From Nitrosomonadales bacterium (lineage in GTDB: Bacteria; Pseudomonadota; Gammaproteobacteria; Burkholderiales; SG8-39): a DNA stretch of 49,610 nt. Position 1 is the first letter of the stretch, and the number at the start of each line of letters is the position of its first letter. The notes below the pieces were generated by a model. That model did not search any database. It was not told the origin of the DNA and worked only from the letters and a program-made list of their open reading frames with translations. This document shows, one piece after another, positions 7,678 through 16,407 of the stretch. The position numbers were made by a program, and so were the translations under genes. The stretch covers positions 1-49,610 of the forward strand of contig SBAS01000130.1 of the NCBI GenBank assembly GCA_005240145.1. Reading direction: 5' to 3'.

Positions 7678-9632
7678 GTGCGGCGGGAGAGCGCGGCAAG
7701 GACTCCGTCGCGCCCAAAGACGCGGCGCCCGGGACGCGTCGCGCCAACCAGGCCATCGGAGCATTGCTCCGCTTTGACGACACCGCCGATTTCGACGATG
7801 CCCGCCGCGGTTTCATCGGCACGCACGACAGCGGCGTGATCCGCAACGCGTCGGGAGCCGTGCTCTGGAATCTCCCGGCCTACCGCTTCCTGGACGGGCC
7901 CGAGGCGCCGCCCACCGTGAATCCGAGTCTGTGGCGCATGGCGCGCCTGAATCTCAATCACGGCCTTTTCAAGGCCGCCGATGGCGTCTACCAGGTACGC
8001 GGCTTCGACATTGCCAATCTCACGATCGTCGAGGGCGCCGAGGGCGTGGTCCTCATCGATCCTCTGACCACAACGGACACCGCGCGCGCGGCGCTGGAGC
8101 TGTACTACGCCCACCGCCCGCGGCGCCCGGTCAGCGCCGTGATCTACAGCCACAGCCATACCGACCACTACGGCGGCGTCAAAGGCGTGATCTCGGAGGA
8201 AGAGGTGCGTGCCGGCGGCGTTCAGGTCATCGCGCCGGCGGGTTTTCTGGAAGCCGTCGCCGGTGAAAACGTCCTCGCCGGCAATCCGATGGCGCGCCGC
8301 GCGCAGTTCCAGTTCGGCACATTGCTGCCGCCGGGGCCGCGCGGACAGGTGGACGCGGGGCTGGGCAAGGCCGTGGCGCGCGGCATCGTCAGCCTGATCG
8401 CCCCAACGATGGAAATCATGCAGGACGTCGAGACCCATATCGTGGACGGCGTCGAGATCACGTTTCAGCTGGCGCCGGGAACGGAAGCGCCGGCAGAAAT
8501 GCACATGTTCCTGCCGCGTCATGCGGTCCTCAACATGGCCGAGAACGCGACGCGGCATCTGCACAATTTCTGTCCGCTGCGCGGCGCCGTGGTGCGCGAC
8601 CCGCGCCAGTGGTCGCACTACCTGTCGCAGGCGATGGAGTTGTTCGGTGGCGGAAGCGACGTGCTCATCGGACAGCACCACTGGCCGACCTGGGGCAAAG
8701 AGCGGATCCGCGAGTTTCTCGAAAAGCAGCGCGACCTGTACAAGTACGTGCACGACCAGACCGTGCGGTTGATGAACCATGGCCGCAAGCCGGCCGAGAT
8801 CGCCGAGGTCCTCGAGTTGCCGCCGGAGCTTGCCCGCGAATGGTCGGTGCGCGGCTATTACGGCACGATCAGCCACAACGCGAAGGCTGTATATCAGCGC
8901 TACCTCAGCTGGTACGACGGCAATCCGGCGAACCTCAATCCGTTGCCGCCCGCGGAAACCGCGCGCAAGACGGTTGCGTACATGGGCGGCGCGGACGCGG
9001 CGCTGGCTCGCGCACGCGAGGATTTCGCTGCGGGCGAGTTCCGCTGGGTGGCGCAGGTGGCGAGCCAGGTGGTGTTCGCCGAACCCGACAGCCGCGACGC
9101 GCGCGAACTCGCCGCCGACGCGTTCGAGCAGCTCGGTTACCAGGCGGAATCGGCGACCTGGCGCAATGCCTACCTGTACGGCGCGCAGGAGTTGCGCAAC
9201 GGCGTCGCGCAGCTTCCTCCCCGGCCGATGCTCAGCCCCGACCTGATGACTGCGGTCACCACCGCGACACTCTTCGATTTCATCGCGATCCGACTCAATC
9301 CGGCGTCTGTCGCCGGCCGCAGCTTCGTGCTCAACTGGCACCTGACCGATACCGGCGAGCGCCTTGCTCAGACCTTGCGCCATAGCACGCTGACGCAGGT
9401 CATGGGGAAGACCGCGGCCAGCGCGGACGCAAGCATTGCCGCGTCGCGCGAAACGCTGGTCGCGCTGGTGCTGCGCAAAATAACCGTCGCGCAGGCGATG
9501 CAGGGCGGCAAGCTCGCCGTCGACGGGGATACATCGCTGATCGAAGCGCTGTTCGCAATGCTGGATGATTTCTCCATGCAGTTCGACGTCGTAACACCGG
9601 CGCGCGATTTGACCGCAAAGGAAAAGAAGTGA
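7674..9632 (+). CDS. Alkyl/aryl-sulfatase, SdsA1-like zinc hydrolase
   Basis: This is a 652-residue type III sulfatase. The metallo-beta-lactamase core carries HSHTDHYGG (zinc ligands His160, His162, Asp164, His165). The downstream glutamates are in GTEAPAEMH and in the AENATRHLHN segment, and the GQHHWPTWG segment matches SdsA1. A helical dimerisation domain follows, then a C-terminal SCP2-like domain (about residues 530-640) that in SdsA1 binds aliphatic chains. It hydrolyses primary or secondary alkyl sulfates to the alcohol and sulfate. Unlike secreted SdsA1 it starts with a polar segment and no obvious signal peptide, suggesting cytoplasmic action after uptake. Its stop overlaps the GTG of the GMC gene, so product alcohol and oxidising enzyme are co-translated. 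Confidence 0.93.
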   Translation: MSAAGERGKDSVAPKDAAPGTRRANQAIGALLRFDDTADFDDARRGFIGTHDSGVIRNASGAVLWNLPAYRFLDGPEAPPTVNPSLWRMARLNLNHGLFKAADGVYQVRGFDIANLTIVEGAEGVVLIDPLTTTDTARAALELYYAHRPRRPVSAVIYSHSHTDHYGGVKGVISEEEVRAGGVQVIAPAGFLEAVAGENVLAGNPMARRAQFQFGTLLPPGPRGQVDAGLGKAVARGIVSLIAPTMEIMQDVETHIVDGVEITFQLAPGTEAPAEMHMFLPRHAVLNMAENATRHLHNFCPLRGAVVRDPRQWSHYLSQAMELFGGGSDVLIGQHHWPTWGKERIREFLEKQRDLYKYVHDQTVRLMNHGRKPAEIAEVLELPPELAREWSVRGYYGTISHNAKAVYQRYLSWYDGNPANLNPLPPAETARKTVAYMGGADAALARAREDFAAGEFRWVAQVASQVVFAEPDSRDARELAADAFEQLGYQAESATWRNAYLYGAQELRNGVAQLPPRPMLSPDLMTAVTTATLFDFIAIRLNPASVAGRSFVLNWHLTDTGERLAQTLRHSTLTQVMGKTAASADASIAASRETLVALVLRKITVAQAMQGGKLAVDGDTSLIEALFAMLDDFSMQFDVVTPARDLTAKEKK

Positions 9633-11209
9633 CCGAGTTCGACTACATTGTCGTCGGCGGCGGTTCCGCAGGATGCGCCATCGCGGCACGCCTGTCCGAG
9701 AACCCGGCGGTCAGCGTGTGCCTCATCGAAGCGGGCGGCAACGGCCGCTCGATGCTCATCGACACGCCGCTGATGCTCGCGGTGACGGTGCCAAGGCCGA
9801 TCCACAACTGGGCCTTCGAGACCGAGCCGCAACCGGGCCTCGGCGGCCGGCGCGGCTACCAGCCGCGTGGCAAGGGCCTTGGCGGTTCGAGCGCTATCAA
9901 TGCCATGGTCTACATGCGCGGCCATCCGCACGACTACGACGACTGGGCGGCCGCGGGCAACGCAGGCTGGGGCTGGAAGGATGTCCTGCCCTGGTTCCGG
10001 CGCAGCGAGAACAACGAGCGCGGCGCGGACGAATTCCACGGCAGCGGCGGTCCGCTGAACGTGGCGGAACTGCGCTCGCCGCATCCGGCCTCGCTTGCAT
10101 TTGTCGAAGCGGGGGTGCAGGCCGGGCAGGTGCGCAACCGGGACTTCAACGGCGCCAGCCAGGACGGGGTAGGCCTGTACCAGGTGACGCAGAAAAACGG
10201 CCGCCGCTGGAGCGCGGCGCGCGCCTACCTGGACCAGACGGCGGGGCGCGGCAACCTGAGCATCCGCACCGGCCTGCGCGCGCTGCGCCTGAGCTTCGAG
10301 GGCAAGGCCTGCACCGGCGTCGTGACGTCGCAAGGGGAACTGCGCACGCGGCGCGAAACGATCGTTGCCTGCGGCGCATTCGGTTCGCCGCAGCTCCTCT
10401 TGCTTTCGGGCATCGGCCCGCAAGAGGAGCTGGCGCGCCACGGCATCTCCCTTCGCCATGGGCTGCCCGGCGTCGGCATGAACCTGCAGGACCATCCCGA
10501 CTACGTCGTCGGCTATTTTTCCCAGGCGCCGGGATTGCTGGGACTGACGCCACGCGGCTTCTACAACATGGCTGCGGGAATCCTGCCGTTCCGGCGCGAC
10601 GGCAGCGGCATCCTGTCCTCGAACATCGCCGAATCGGGCGGCTTCCTTCACTCCGAACCCCGGCTCGAGCGCGCCGATATCCAGCTGCATTTCGCCATCG
10701 GCCTGGTCGCGAACCACGGCCGCGACCGGGCGCCGCGCTACGGCTTCAGTTGCCACGCCTGCGTGCTGCGGCCAGAAAGTCGCGGCAGCGTCGGCCTTGC
10801 TTCGGCGGATCCGCTGGCGCCCCCACGCATTGACCCGGCGTTCCTGCAGGCCGAGGACGACGCGAGCCGATTGCTGCGCGGCGTCAAGATGACACTGGAC
10901 ATTCTCGGCCAGAAAGCCCTGTCCGCATACCGCGGCGCCAACGTTTTCGGCGAAGAAGGCGCCTCGGACGAGACGCTCATGCAACTCATCCGCCAGCGCG
11001 CCGACTCCGTGTACCACCCCGTCGGAACCTGCCGCATGGGCACGGACGAGATGGCGGTGGTCGATCCTCAGCTTCGCGTGCGCGGCATCGAACGCCTGCG
11101 CGTGGCCGACGCCTCGATCATGCCGACGCTGATCGGCGGCAATACCAATGCAGCCGCCATCATGATCGGCGAACGGGCCGCGGCCATGGTCAGCGGGCGG
11201 TCCGCATGA
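9629..11209 (+). CDS. GMC-family FAD alcohol oxidoreductase (choline dehydrogenase-like)
   Basis: This is a 526-residue GMC oxidoreductase. The N-terminal FAD motif is VVGGGSAG (about residues 8-15), followed by the GMC signature stretch with GKGLGGSSAINAM. Near the C-terminus the catalytic His lies in VYHPVGTCRMG and the partner Asn in GGNTNAAA. It should oxidise an alcohol to an aldehyde or ketone, passing electrons to the respiratory chain. The start is GTG, overlapping the alkylsulfatase stop (GTGA). Its position right after the sulfatase suggests it oxidises the released alcohol. It is not a close match to choline dehydrogenase by context: there is no betaine aldehyde dehydrogenase nearby. 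Confidence 0.92.
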   Translation: MTEFDYIVVGGGSAGCAIAARLSENPAVSVCLIEAGGNGRSMLIDTPLMLAVTVPRPIHNWAFETEPQPGLGGRRGYQPRGKGLGGSSAINAMVYMRGHPHDYDDWAAAGNAGWGWKDVLPWFRRSENNERGADEFHGSGGPLNVAELRSPHPASLAFVEAGVQAGQVRNRDFNGASQDGVGLYQVTQKNGRRWSAARAYLDQTAGRGNLSIRTGLRALRLSFEGKACTGVVTSQGELRTRRETIVACGAFGSPQLLLLSGIGPQEELARHGISLRHGLPGVGMNLQDHPDYVVGYFSQAPGLLGLTPRGFYNMAAGILPFRRDGSGILSSNIAESGGFLHSEPRLERADIQLHFAIGLVANHGRDRAPRYGFSCHACVLRPESRGSVGLASADPLAPPRIDPAFLQAEDDASRLLRGVKMTLDILGQKALSAYRGANVFGEEGASDETLMQLIRQRADSVYHPVGTCRMGTDEMAVVDPQLRVRGIERLRVADASIMPTLIGGNTNAAAIMIGERAAAMVSGRSA

Positions 11210-11281
11210 CTGCGCTTGGAGTCGAATTGGCGCGAATGCTTTCCACGTCTACTCGGCATGACAACGCATAAGGAATAGCGG

Positions 11282-12286
11282 ATGCAATGGCAACCATCGC
11301 GTTTTCGCAGAAGATTTCTGGCGGCTGGCGCCGCGCTCGGCGCGGGTGCGGCACTGCGCTTGCCTGCGGCGATTGCGCAAACCTATCCCGCGCGCGCGGT
11401 CAGGCTGCTGGTGCCCTTCGTCGCGGGCGGCGGCCCGGACGTAGTCTGCCGCTTCGTTGCTGATCGCATGTCGCGCGCGCTGGGCCAGCCGATGGTGATC
11501 GAGAATCGCCCTGGCGCAAACGGCATGCTCGGGCTGCAGGTGGTGCGGCAGGCCGCGCCCGACGGTTACACGCTGCTATACCTGTCGAGCGCGCAGGTAT
11601 CGGTGCAGGCGATGTCTCGTTCTGCCGACATCCTGCGCGATTTCGCGCTGATCGGCCGCATGAGCGACACGCCCTCGGTGCTGGTGGTTCCGCCCAAGTT
11701 GCCGCCCGCCAACCTGATTGAGCTCATTGCCTACCTGAAGAAGAACCCCGGCAAGCTCAACTACGGCACGGGCGGGGTCGGCTCGCCGAGCCACTTCGCT
11801 ACCGGTATGTTGCACAGCATAGCGGGGCCATTCGATAGCGTTCCAATCCACTACAAGGGTGCGCCGGAAATAGGCCATGCGCTGGCGCAAGGCGATATTC
11901 ATTTCACCATCACGATCGTCCCGCCCCTCCTGCCGCTGATCCGCCAGGGCCGGGTGCGGGCGCTTGCGGTCACCGCCTCTGAACGGCTCGCCGCATTGCC
12001 GGAGGTGCCGACCATGGCGGAAGCCGGCTTGCCGGCCTACCGGTTTCATTCCTGGGGCGGCATCGCCGCGCCCGCGGGAACGCCGCCGAAGATCGTCGAA
12101 CTTCTGCACCGCGAAATGAACCGTGTGCTCGCGAGCGCGGAAACCGCGGCGTTTGCCGACGCGATCGCCTCGCGTGCGGTGCCCAGCGAGTCGCCCGCGG
12201 CCTTTGTGGCATTCGTAAGGGAGGAACTGATGCGCCTGGAGAAGCTGGTGAAGGACTTCAATATCCGTCCGGAACAGGGATCGTGA
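11282..12286 (+). CDS. TctC/Bug-family solute-binding protein
   Basis: This is a 334-residue periplasmic binding protein. The N-terminus has a twin-Arg-like RRRFLAAGAALGAG and a hydrophobic stretch ending AIAQ before TYPARAVRLLVPF. Bug hallmarks follow: VPFVAGGGPD, VIENRPGANG, APDGYTLLY and GKLNYGTGGVGSPSH. AAGGA lies 8 bases before the ATG. A 72-base gap separates it from the GMC gene, the only sizeable gap in this operon, and nothing clear is seen in it. Its stop overlaps the GTG of the following sulfatase (GTGA). The same TctC-sulfatase pairing is found at the left edge on the other strand. No TctA/B subunits are encoded here. Confidence 0.9.
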   Translation: MQWQPSRFRRRFLAAGAALGAGAALRLPAAIAQTYPARAVRLLVPFVAGGGPDVVCRFVADRMSRALGQPMVIENRPGANGMLGLQVVRQAAPDGYTLLYLSSAQVSVQAMSRSADILRDFALIGRMSDTPSVLVVPPKLPPANLIELIAYLKKNPGKLNYGTGGVGSPSHFATGMLHSIAGPFDSVPIHYKGAPEIGHALAQGDIHFTITIVPPLLPLIRQGRVRALAVTASERLAALPEVPTMAEAGLPAYRFHSWGGIAAPAGTPPKIVELLHREMNRVLASAETAAFADAIASRAVPSESPAAFVAFVREELMRLEKLVKDFNIRPEQGS

Positions 12287-14517
12287 GCACGCCACCGACG
12301 GCGCAATTCCCGGGCAAGATCGGCCGCACGCGCGAGGAGTCAACGCCGCATTGGCCGCAGCCGCAAGCGGCGCCGGCCGGCGCGCCGAATATCGTCATCC
12401 TGTACATGGACGACATGGGCTGGTCCGATCCCGGCTGCTACGGCTCGGAGATCGAGACACCGAACCTCGACCGGCTGGCGGCGCGCGGGCTGCGCTTCAC
12501 CAACTACACCACGCACCCGATCTGCTCGCCGGCGCGCGCGGCACTGCTCACCGGCATGAACGCGCACTCAGTCGGCACCGGCTGGCTGGCGAACAACAAC
12601 GCCGGATTCCCGGGTTACACGGGCGAGATCCCGCTCGATGCGGCGACGCTCGCCGAGACGCTGCGCGAGCGCGGCTACTCCACGTTGATGACCGGCAAAT
12701 GGCACAACACGCCCACCCCGGACAGCCTGCCCGGCTCTCGCAAGGATCAATGGCCAACGCAGCGTGGCTTCGAGTCGTTTTACGGCTTCATGGAGGGAGA
12801 GACGAGTTTCTTTTTCCCCTCGCGGCTGATGCTGAACAACGCCTTGGTAGACATCGACGCCTATCCGGCCGGCTACTACAGTACCGACGACTGGACGCGG
12901 CAGGCCATCGGCTTCCTGCGCGACCTTCACAGCTCGCCCGCGCGCAAGCCGTTCTTCCTGTACATGGCGCAAAACGCGATGCACGCTCCTCTGCAGGCGA
13001 AGGAGGCCGATATCGCGAAATACCGCGGCCGCTACGATGCGGGGTGGGATGAGACGCGCGCAGCGCGCTATCGCCGCCAGGTGGACATGCGCTTGCTGCC
13101 TGCCGGCACGCGCCTTGCCGCATCGGATGCGATGACGCTGCCCTGGGCCCGTACCGACCCGGCCGATCGCGCGTTGTATGCGCGCCACATGGAGGTCTAC
13201 GCCGCGATGCTCGATTGCGTCGACCAGAATGTGGGACGCTTGACGACGTATCTCGAGGCGATCGGCGAACTCGATAACACGATCATCGTATTTTCCTCGG
13301 ACAACGGCGGTACTCACGCCGGCGGCCCAACCGGGTCGCTGTCGAACAACCGCCGCTTCAATGGCCTGCCGTACTTGCCGCCAGAGATCGAGCGCGCCGG
13401 AATCTCCAGGCTCGGTTCGGGCGCCCTGTATCCGCTCTATCCGACGGGCTGGGGCGAGGTCTCGAATACGCCCTTTCCGAACTTCAAGACTTACACCGGG
13501 GCGGGCGGGAGGCGTGTCTCGTTCATCGTTTCCTGGCCGGAGCGAATCAAGGACGGCGGCACGCTGCGCACGCAGTTCGCGCACGTCACGGATGTCATGC
13601 CGACGCTGCTCGATCTTGCCGGCGTCGCGCCGCTGACGCAGATTCGCGGCGCGCCGGCACGGCCGATGCACGGCGTGAGCCAGAAGCCGATGCTTCTCGA
13701 TCCGGGTGCTCCGGATGCGCGAACCGAACAGTATTACGAGTGCTGGTCGAATCGCGGTTTCTACCGCGAAGGCTGGTTCGCACGATCGCTGCAGAAGCGC
13801 GGCGAGCCGGTCGACTTCGACAACTGGACATTGCACGATCTGCGCGCCGATTTTTCCGAATCGGTCGACGTTCGCGGCGCGCACCCGGACAAGCTGGAAG
13901 AACTGGTCGAGGCCTTCGATCGAGCCGCGTGGGCGAACACGGTGTATCCGCTCGACAACCGCAGCATGCTGCAAAAACTGACGGAGCCGGGCCGCCCGCG
14001 GCATGCGGCGGCCGATGCTCCGCGGCGCTTCGAACCCGGAGGCCAGACGGTGCACCGTGCGATCATCGCGGCGCTCGTATCGGACCGCAACTTCCGCGTG
14101 GTGGCGCGCATCGCGCAAGGCGTCGCCGATGAGGGCGTACTGTGGTCGATCGGCGACGTGCAGAGCGGCATGGTGCTCTCGATCGAAGGCGGTGCGCTGA
14201 ACTTCTGCTACGTCGCGTTTGGCGCCGAAGTGCGATTCGCTGCCACCGCCATCGGCGCCGGCGAGCACGAGATCGTACTCGACTATGCGGCCCTCGGCGC
14301 GCGCAAGGGGCGCGGGCGACTGCTCCTGAATGGCATGGAACGCGTCACATGGACGGAACTCTCGCCCACGCTGCAGGTGCCATTTCACGAAGGGCTGGAT
14401 ATCGGCATCGACCGGCGAGGTCCGGTGGATTGGGCGCTCTACCAGCGCCGCGGCGTGTTTCGATATGCCGGAACGGTGCGCGAAGTCCTGATCGAGCCCG
14501 GCAAGCGCCCGGAATGA
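12283..14517 (+). CDS. Sulfatase, formylglycine type (arylsulfatase family)
   Basis: This is a complete 744-residue type I sulfatase. The metal site starts with YMDDMGWSDPGCYG (Asp43, Asp44), the formylglycine motif is CSPARAALLTG with Cys81, and later come KWHNTP and SSDNGGTHAGG, which carries the second Asp-Asn metal pair. The last 150 residues form a beta-rich C-terminal domain, longer than in small arylsulfatases and resembling the large PAS/choline-sulfatase-like group. No signal peptide is visible, so it is probably cytoplasmic. The GTG start overlaps the TctC stop and the stop overlaps an in-frame ATG upstream of the alcohol dehydrogenase. It is the second mechanistic type of sulfatase in this operon, implying either two ester positions or a mixture of substrates (inference). 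Confidence 0.92.
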   Translation: MSTPPTAQFPGKIGRTREESTPHWPQPQAAPAGAPNIVILYMDDMGWSDPGCYGSEIETPNLDRLAARGLRFTNYTTHPICSPARAALLTGMNAHSVGTGWLANNNAGFPGYTGEIPLDAATLAETLRERGYSTLMTGKWHNTPTPDSLPGSRKDQWPTQRGFESFYGFMEGETSFFFPSRLMLNNALVDIDAYPAGYYSTDDWTRQAIGFLRDLHSSPARKPFFLYMAQNAMHAPLQAKEADIAKYRGRYDAGWDETRAARYRRQVDMRLLPAGTRLAASDAMTLPWARTDPADRALYARHMEVYAAMLDCVDQNVGRLTTYLEAIGELDNTIIVFSSDNGGTHAGGPTGSLSNNRRFNGLPYLPPEIERAGISRLGSGALYPLYPTGWGEVSNTPFPNFKTYTGAGGRRVSFIVSWPERIKDGGTLRTQFAHVTDVMPTLLDLAGVAPLTQIRGAPARPMHGVSQKPMLLDPGAPDARTEQYYECWSNRGFYREGWFARSLQKRGEPVDFDNWTLHDLRADFSESVDVRGAHPDKLEELVEAFDRAAWANTVYPLDNRSMLQKLTEPGRPRHAAADAPRRFEPGGQTVHRAIIAALVSDRNFRVVARIAQGVADEGVLWSIGDVQSGMVLSIEGGALNFCYVAFGAEVRFAATAIGAGEHEIVLDYAALGARKGRGRLLLNGMERVTWTELSPTLQVPFHEGLDIGIDRRGPVDWALYQRRGVFRYAGTVREVLIEPGKRPE

Positions 14518-14537
14518 TTTCACTGAAAGGCCTGACT

Positions 14538-15599
14538 ATGAAGAGCTATGACGTGACCGAATGGGGCAAGCCGCTGCAGGCGCGGATCCGCGATACGCCC
14601 AAACCCATCGGCAACGAAGTCCTCCTGCGTCTCACGCACTGCGGCGTTTGCCACTCGGATGTGCATGTGCGCGACGGCTACTTCGACATGGGCGGCGGCA
14701 GAAAACTCAGCCTGGCGGAGCGCGGGCTCAAGCTGCCGGTGACGCTCGGCCACGAGCCGCTGGGGGTGGTGGTGGCGACAGGCGAATCCGTCGCGGGCAT
14801 CGAAATCGGCGGCACCTACCTGGTGAATCCGTGGATCGGCTGCGGCAAGTGCCGCATGTGCGCCGCGAACAACGACAACCTGTGCGCGAACATGAGCGCG
14901 CTCGGCATCGCCGCTCCTGGCGGCTTCGCCACCCACCTCATGGTGCCCGACCCGCGCTACCTGATCGACGCCGCCGGCCTGGACGCGGCGCGCGCGGCGC
15001 CCCTGGCGTGCTCCGGCGTGACGACCTATTGCGCGGTCAAGAAGCTGCAGCCCATCGACCCCGAGGAGTGGGTCGCGGTCCTCGGTTGCGGCGGCCTCGG
15101 CCTGATGGCTCTGGCCGTGCTGCGCGGCCTCGGCCATGCCAAGGTGATCGCCTGCGACATCGACGATGCGAAGCTCGAAGTGGCGCGCGCGCGCGGCGCG
15201 GCGCAAACCTGCAATCTCAAGACCGAGGGCGTGAAGCGGCTCCTGGAAATCTCGCCCGGCGGCGTCTGCGGCATGCTCGATTTCGTCGGCATGCCCCAGA
15301 CCGTGGCGCTTGCCATCCCCGGCCTGCGCAAGGGCGGCCGCTTCGTCCTCTGCGGGCTCATCGGCGGCGAAGCGAATCTGCCGCTTCCCGCATTCGGCTT
15401 GCGCGAGATCTCAATACTCGGTTCGGCGGTTGGCACCACGCGCGACATCGCCGAGCTGGTCGCGCTGGTCCGTGCCGGGAAAATCGCCCTGCCTGAAGTT
15501 GACCGCCGGCCGCTGGCGGCAGTCGAGAATGTGCTCGCGGATCTCGTCGCCGGCAGAGTGACCGGCCGCGTGGTGCTCGAAGTCGGCGAGGAGCGCTAA
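14538..15599 (+). CDS. Zinc-dependent alcohol dehydrogenase (MDR family)
   Basis: This is a 353-residue medium-chain dehydrogenase. The catalytic zinc ligands lie in THCGVCHSDVH and LGHEPLG, and the structural zinc lobe is the Cys cluster in GCGKCRMCAANNDNLC. The NAD(P) Rossmann motif is VLGCGGLGLMAL. It interconverts an alcohol with an aldehyde or ketone. Two starts are possible: ATG at 14514, sharing ATGA with the sulfatase stop, or ATG at 14538 with AAAGG eight bases before it. I prefer 14538 because MKSYDVTEWG is the usual beginning, but coupling through 14514 is possible. It would follow the sulfatase in the pathway as a second alcohol-oxidising step. Confidence 0.92.
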   Translation: MKSYDVTEWGKPLQARIRDTPKPIGNEVLLRLTHCGVCHSDVHVRDGYFDMGGGRKLSLAERGLKLPVTLGHEPLGVVVATGESVAGIEIGGTYLVNPWIGCGKCRMCAANNDNLCANMSALGIAAPGGFATHLMVPDPRYLIDAAGLDAARAAPLACSGVTTYCAVKKLQPIDPEEWVAVLGCGGLGLMALAVLRGLGHAKVIACDIDDAKLEVARARGAAQTCNLKTEGVKRLLEISPGGVCGMLDFVGMPQTVALAIPGLRKGGRFVLCGLIGGEANLPLPAFGLREISILGSAVGTTRDIAELVALVRAGKIALPEVDRRPLAAVENVLADLVAGRVTGRVVLEVGEER

Positions 15600-16355
15600 A
15601 TGAAAAACAAAGTCGTTCTGGTCACGGGCGGCGGTTCCGGCTTCGGTCGCGCGACGGCAACAGGCCTTGCGGCGCTGGGCGCGAAGGTCGTCGTCGGCGA
15701 CCTCAATCTGGAAACCGCGGAGGAAACCGCGCGCCTGGCACGAGTGGCCGGCGTCGAGGCCAGGGCGCAAAAGCTGGATGTCACGCAGGAGAAATCGGTA
15801 CAGGCCTTCACCGAGGGTGCGCTCAAGGCATTCGGCCGCATCGATGGTGCGTTCAACAACGCGGGCATCCTCGGCCCGTTGCAAGAGATGGCCGAGGTGC
15901 CGCTGGAGGATTTCGAGCGCGTGATGGCGGTGAACGTTCGCGGCGTGTGGTTGTGCATGCAGGCGCAGATTCGCGCCATGCTGCGGCAGGCGCCACCCGA
16001 AGGCGGCCATTCGATCGTCAACATGGCCTCAATCGCCGGCCTGGCTGCCAGCCCGATGCTGCCCGCCTACTCCGCCTCGAAGCACGCGGTGGTCGGCCTG
16101 ACGCGCTCCGCGGCGCGCAACTACGGCAGGCGCGGCATCCGCGTGAACTGTGTCTGTCCCGGGCCGGTTGAAACGCCGCTCGCGGAACCCCTGTTCGAGG
16201 CGAGCGGCATGCGGGAAATGATGCTGGCGCGCCAGTCGATGGCGAAATTCGGCACGCCCGGCGAAGTCGCGGCGCTGGTGCTGTGGCTGCTTTCGCCGGC
16301 CGCGTCGCTCGTCACGGGCACGCCGATGCGCGTGGACGCCGGGGCGCTCGCTTAA
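15600..16355 (+). CDS. Short-chain dehydrogenase/reductase (SDR)
   Basis: This is a 251-residue classical SDR. The cofactor motif is TGGGSGFG near residue 9, NNAG is present, and the catalytic Ser and YxxxK are seen in NMASIAG and AYSASKHAV. The C-terminal PGPVETPL is normal. The acidic residue after the second strand (VVGDLN) favours NAD(H). It starts directly after the alcohol dehydrogenase stop (TAA then ATG) and ends the rightward operon. It probably oxidises a secondary alcohol or 3-hydroxyacyl intermediate; the exact substrate is not readable. Confidence 0.92.
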   Translation: MKNKVVLVTGGGSGFGRATATGLAALGAKVVVGDLNLETAEETARLARVAGVEARAQKLDVTQEKSVQAFTEGALKAFGRIDGAFNNAGILGPLQEMAEVPLEDFERVMAVNVRGVWLCMQAQIRAMLRQAPPEGGHSIVNMASIAGLAASPMLPAYSASKHAVVGLTRSAARNYGRRGIRVNCVCPGPVETPLAEPLFEASGMREMMLARQSMAKFGTPGEVAALVLWLLSPAASLVTGTPMRVDAGALA

Positions 16356-16407
16356 GCCGAATTTCTCCCAGCTCAACCTATCGCTTCACCGGTGTGAGAA
16401 ATCCGGG

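Noticed and set aside
7653-9689. 678-codon minus-strand open frame over the alkylsulfatase
   Set aside because: It is an antisense shadow of a well supported gene in GC-rich DNA, with Arg/His/Ala-rich low-complexity translation and no family motif.
12568-14523. 651-codon minus-strand open frame over the formylglycine sulfatase
   Set aside because: It mirrors a gene with intact catalytic motifs; the translation is Arg-rich and unlike any family.
16361-16402. ATTTCTC ... GAGAAAT inverted repeat between convergent SDR and acyl-CoA synthetase genes
   Set aside because: Only seven base pairs, AT-rich, with a 28-base loop and no T-tract; too weak to call a terminator.
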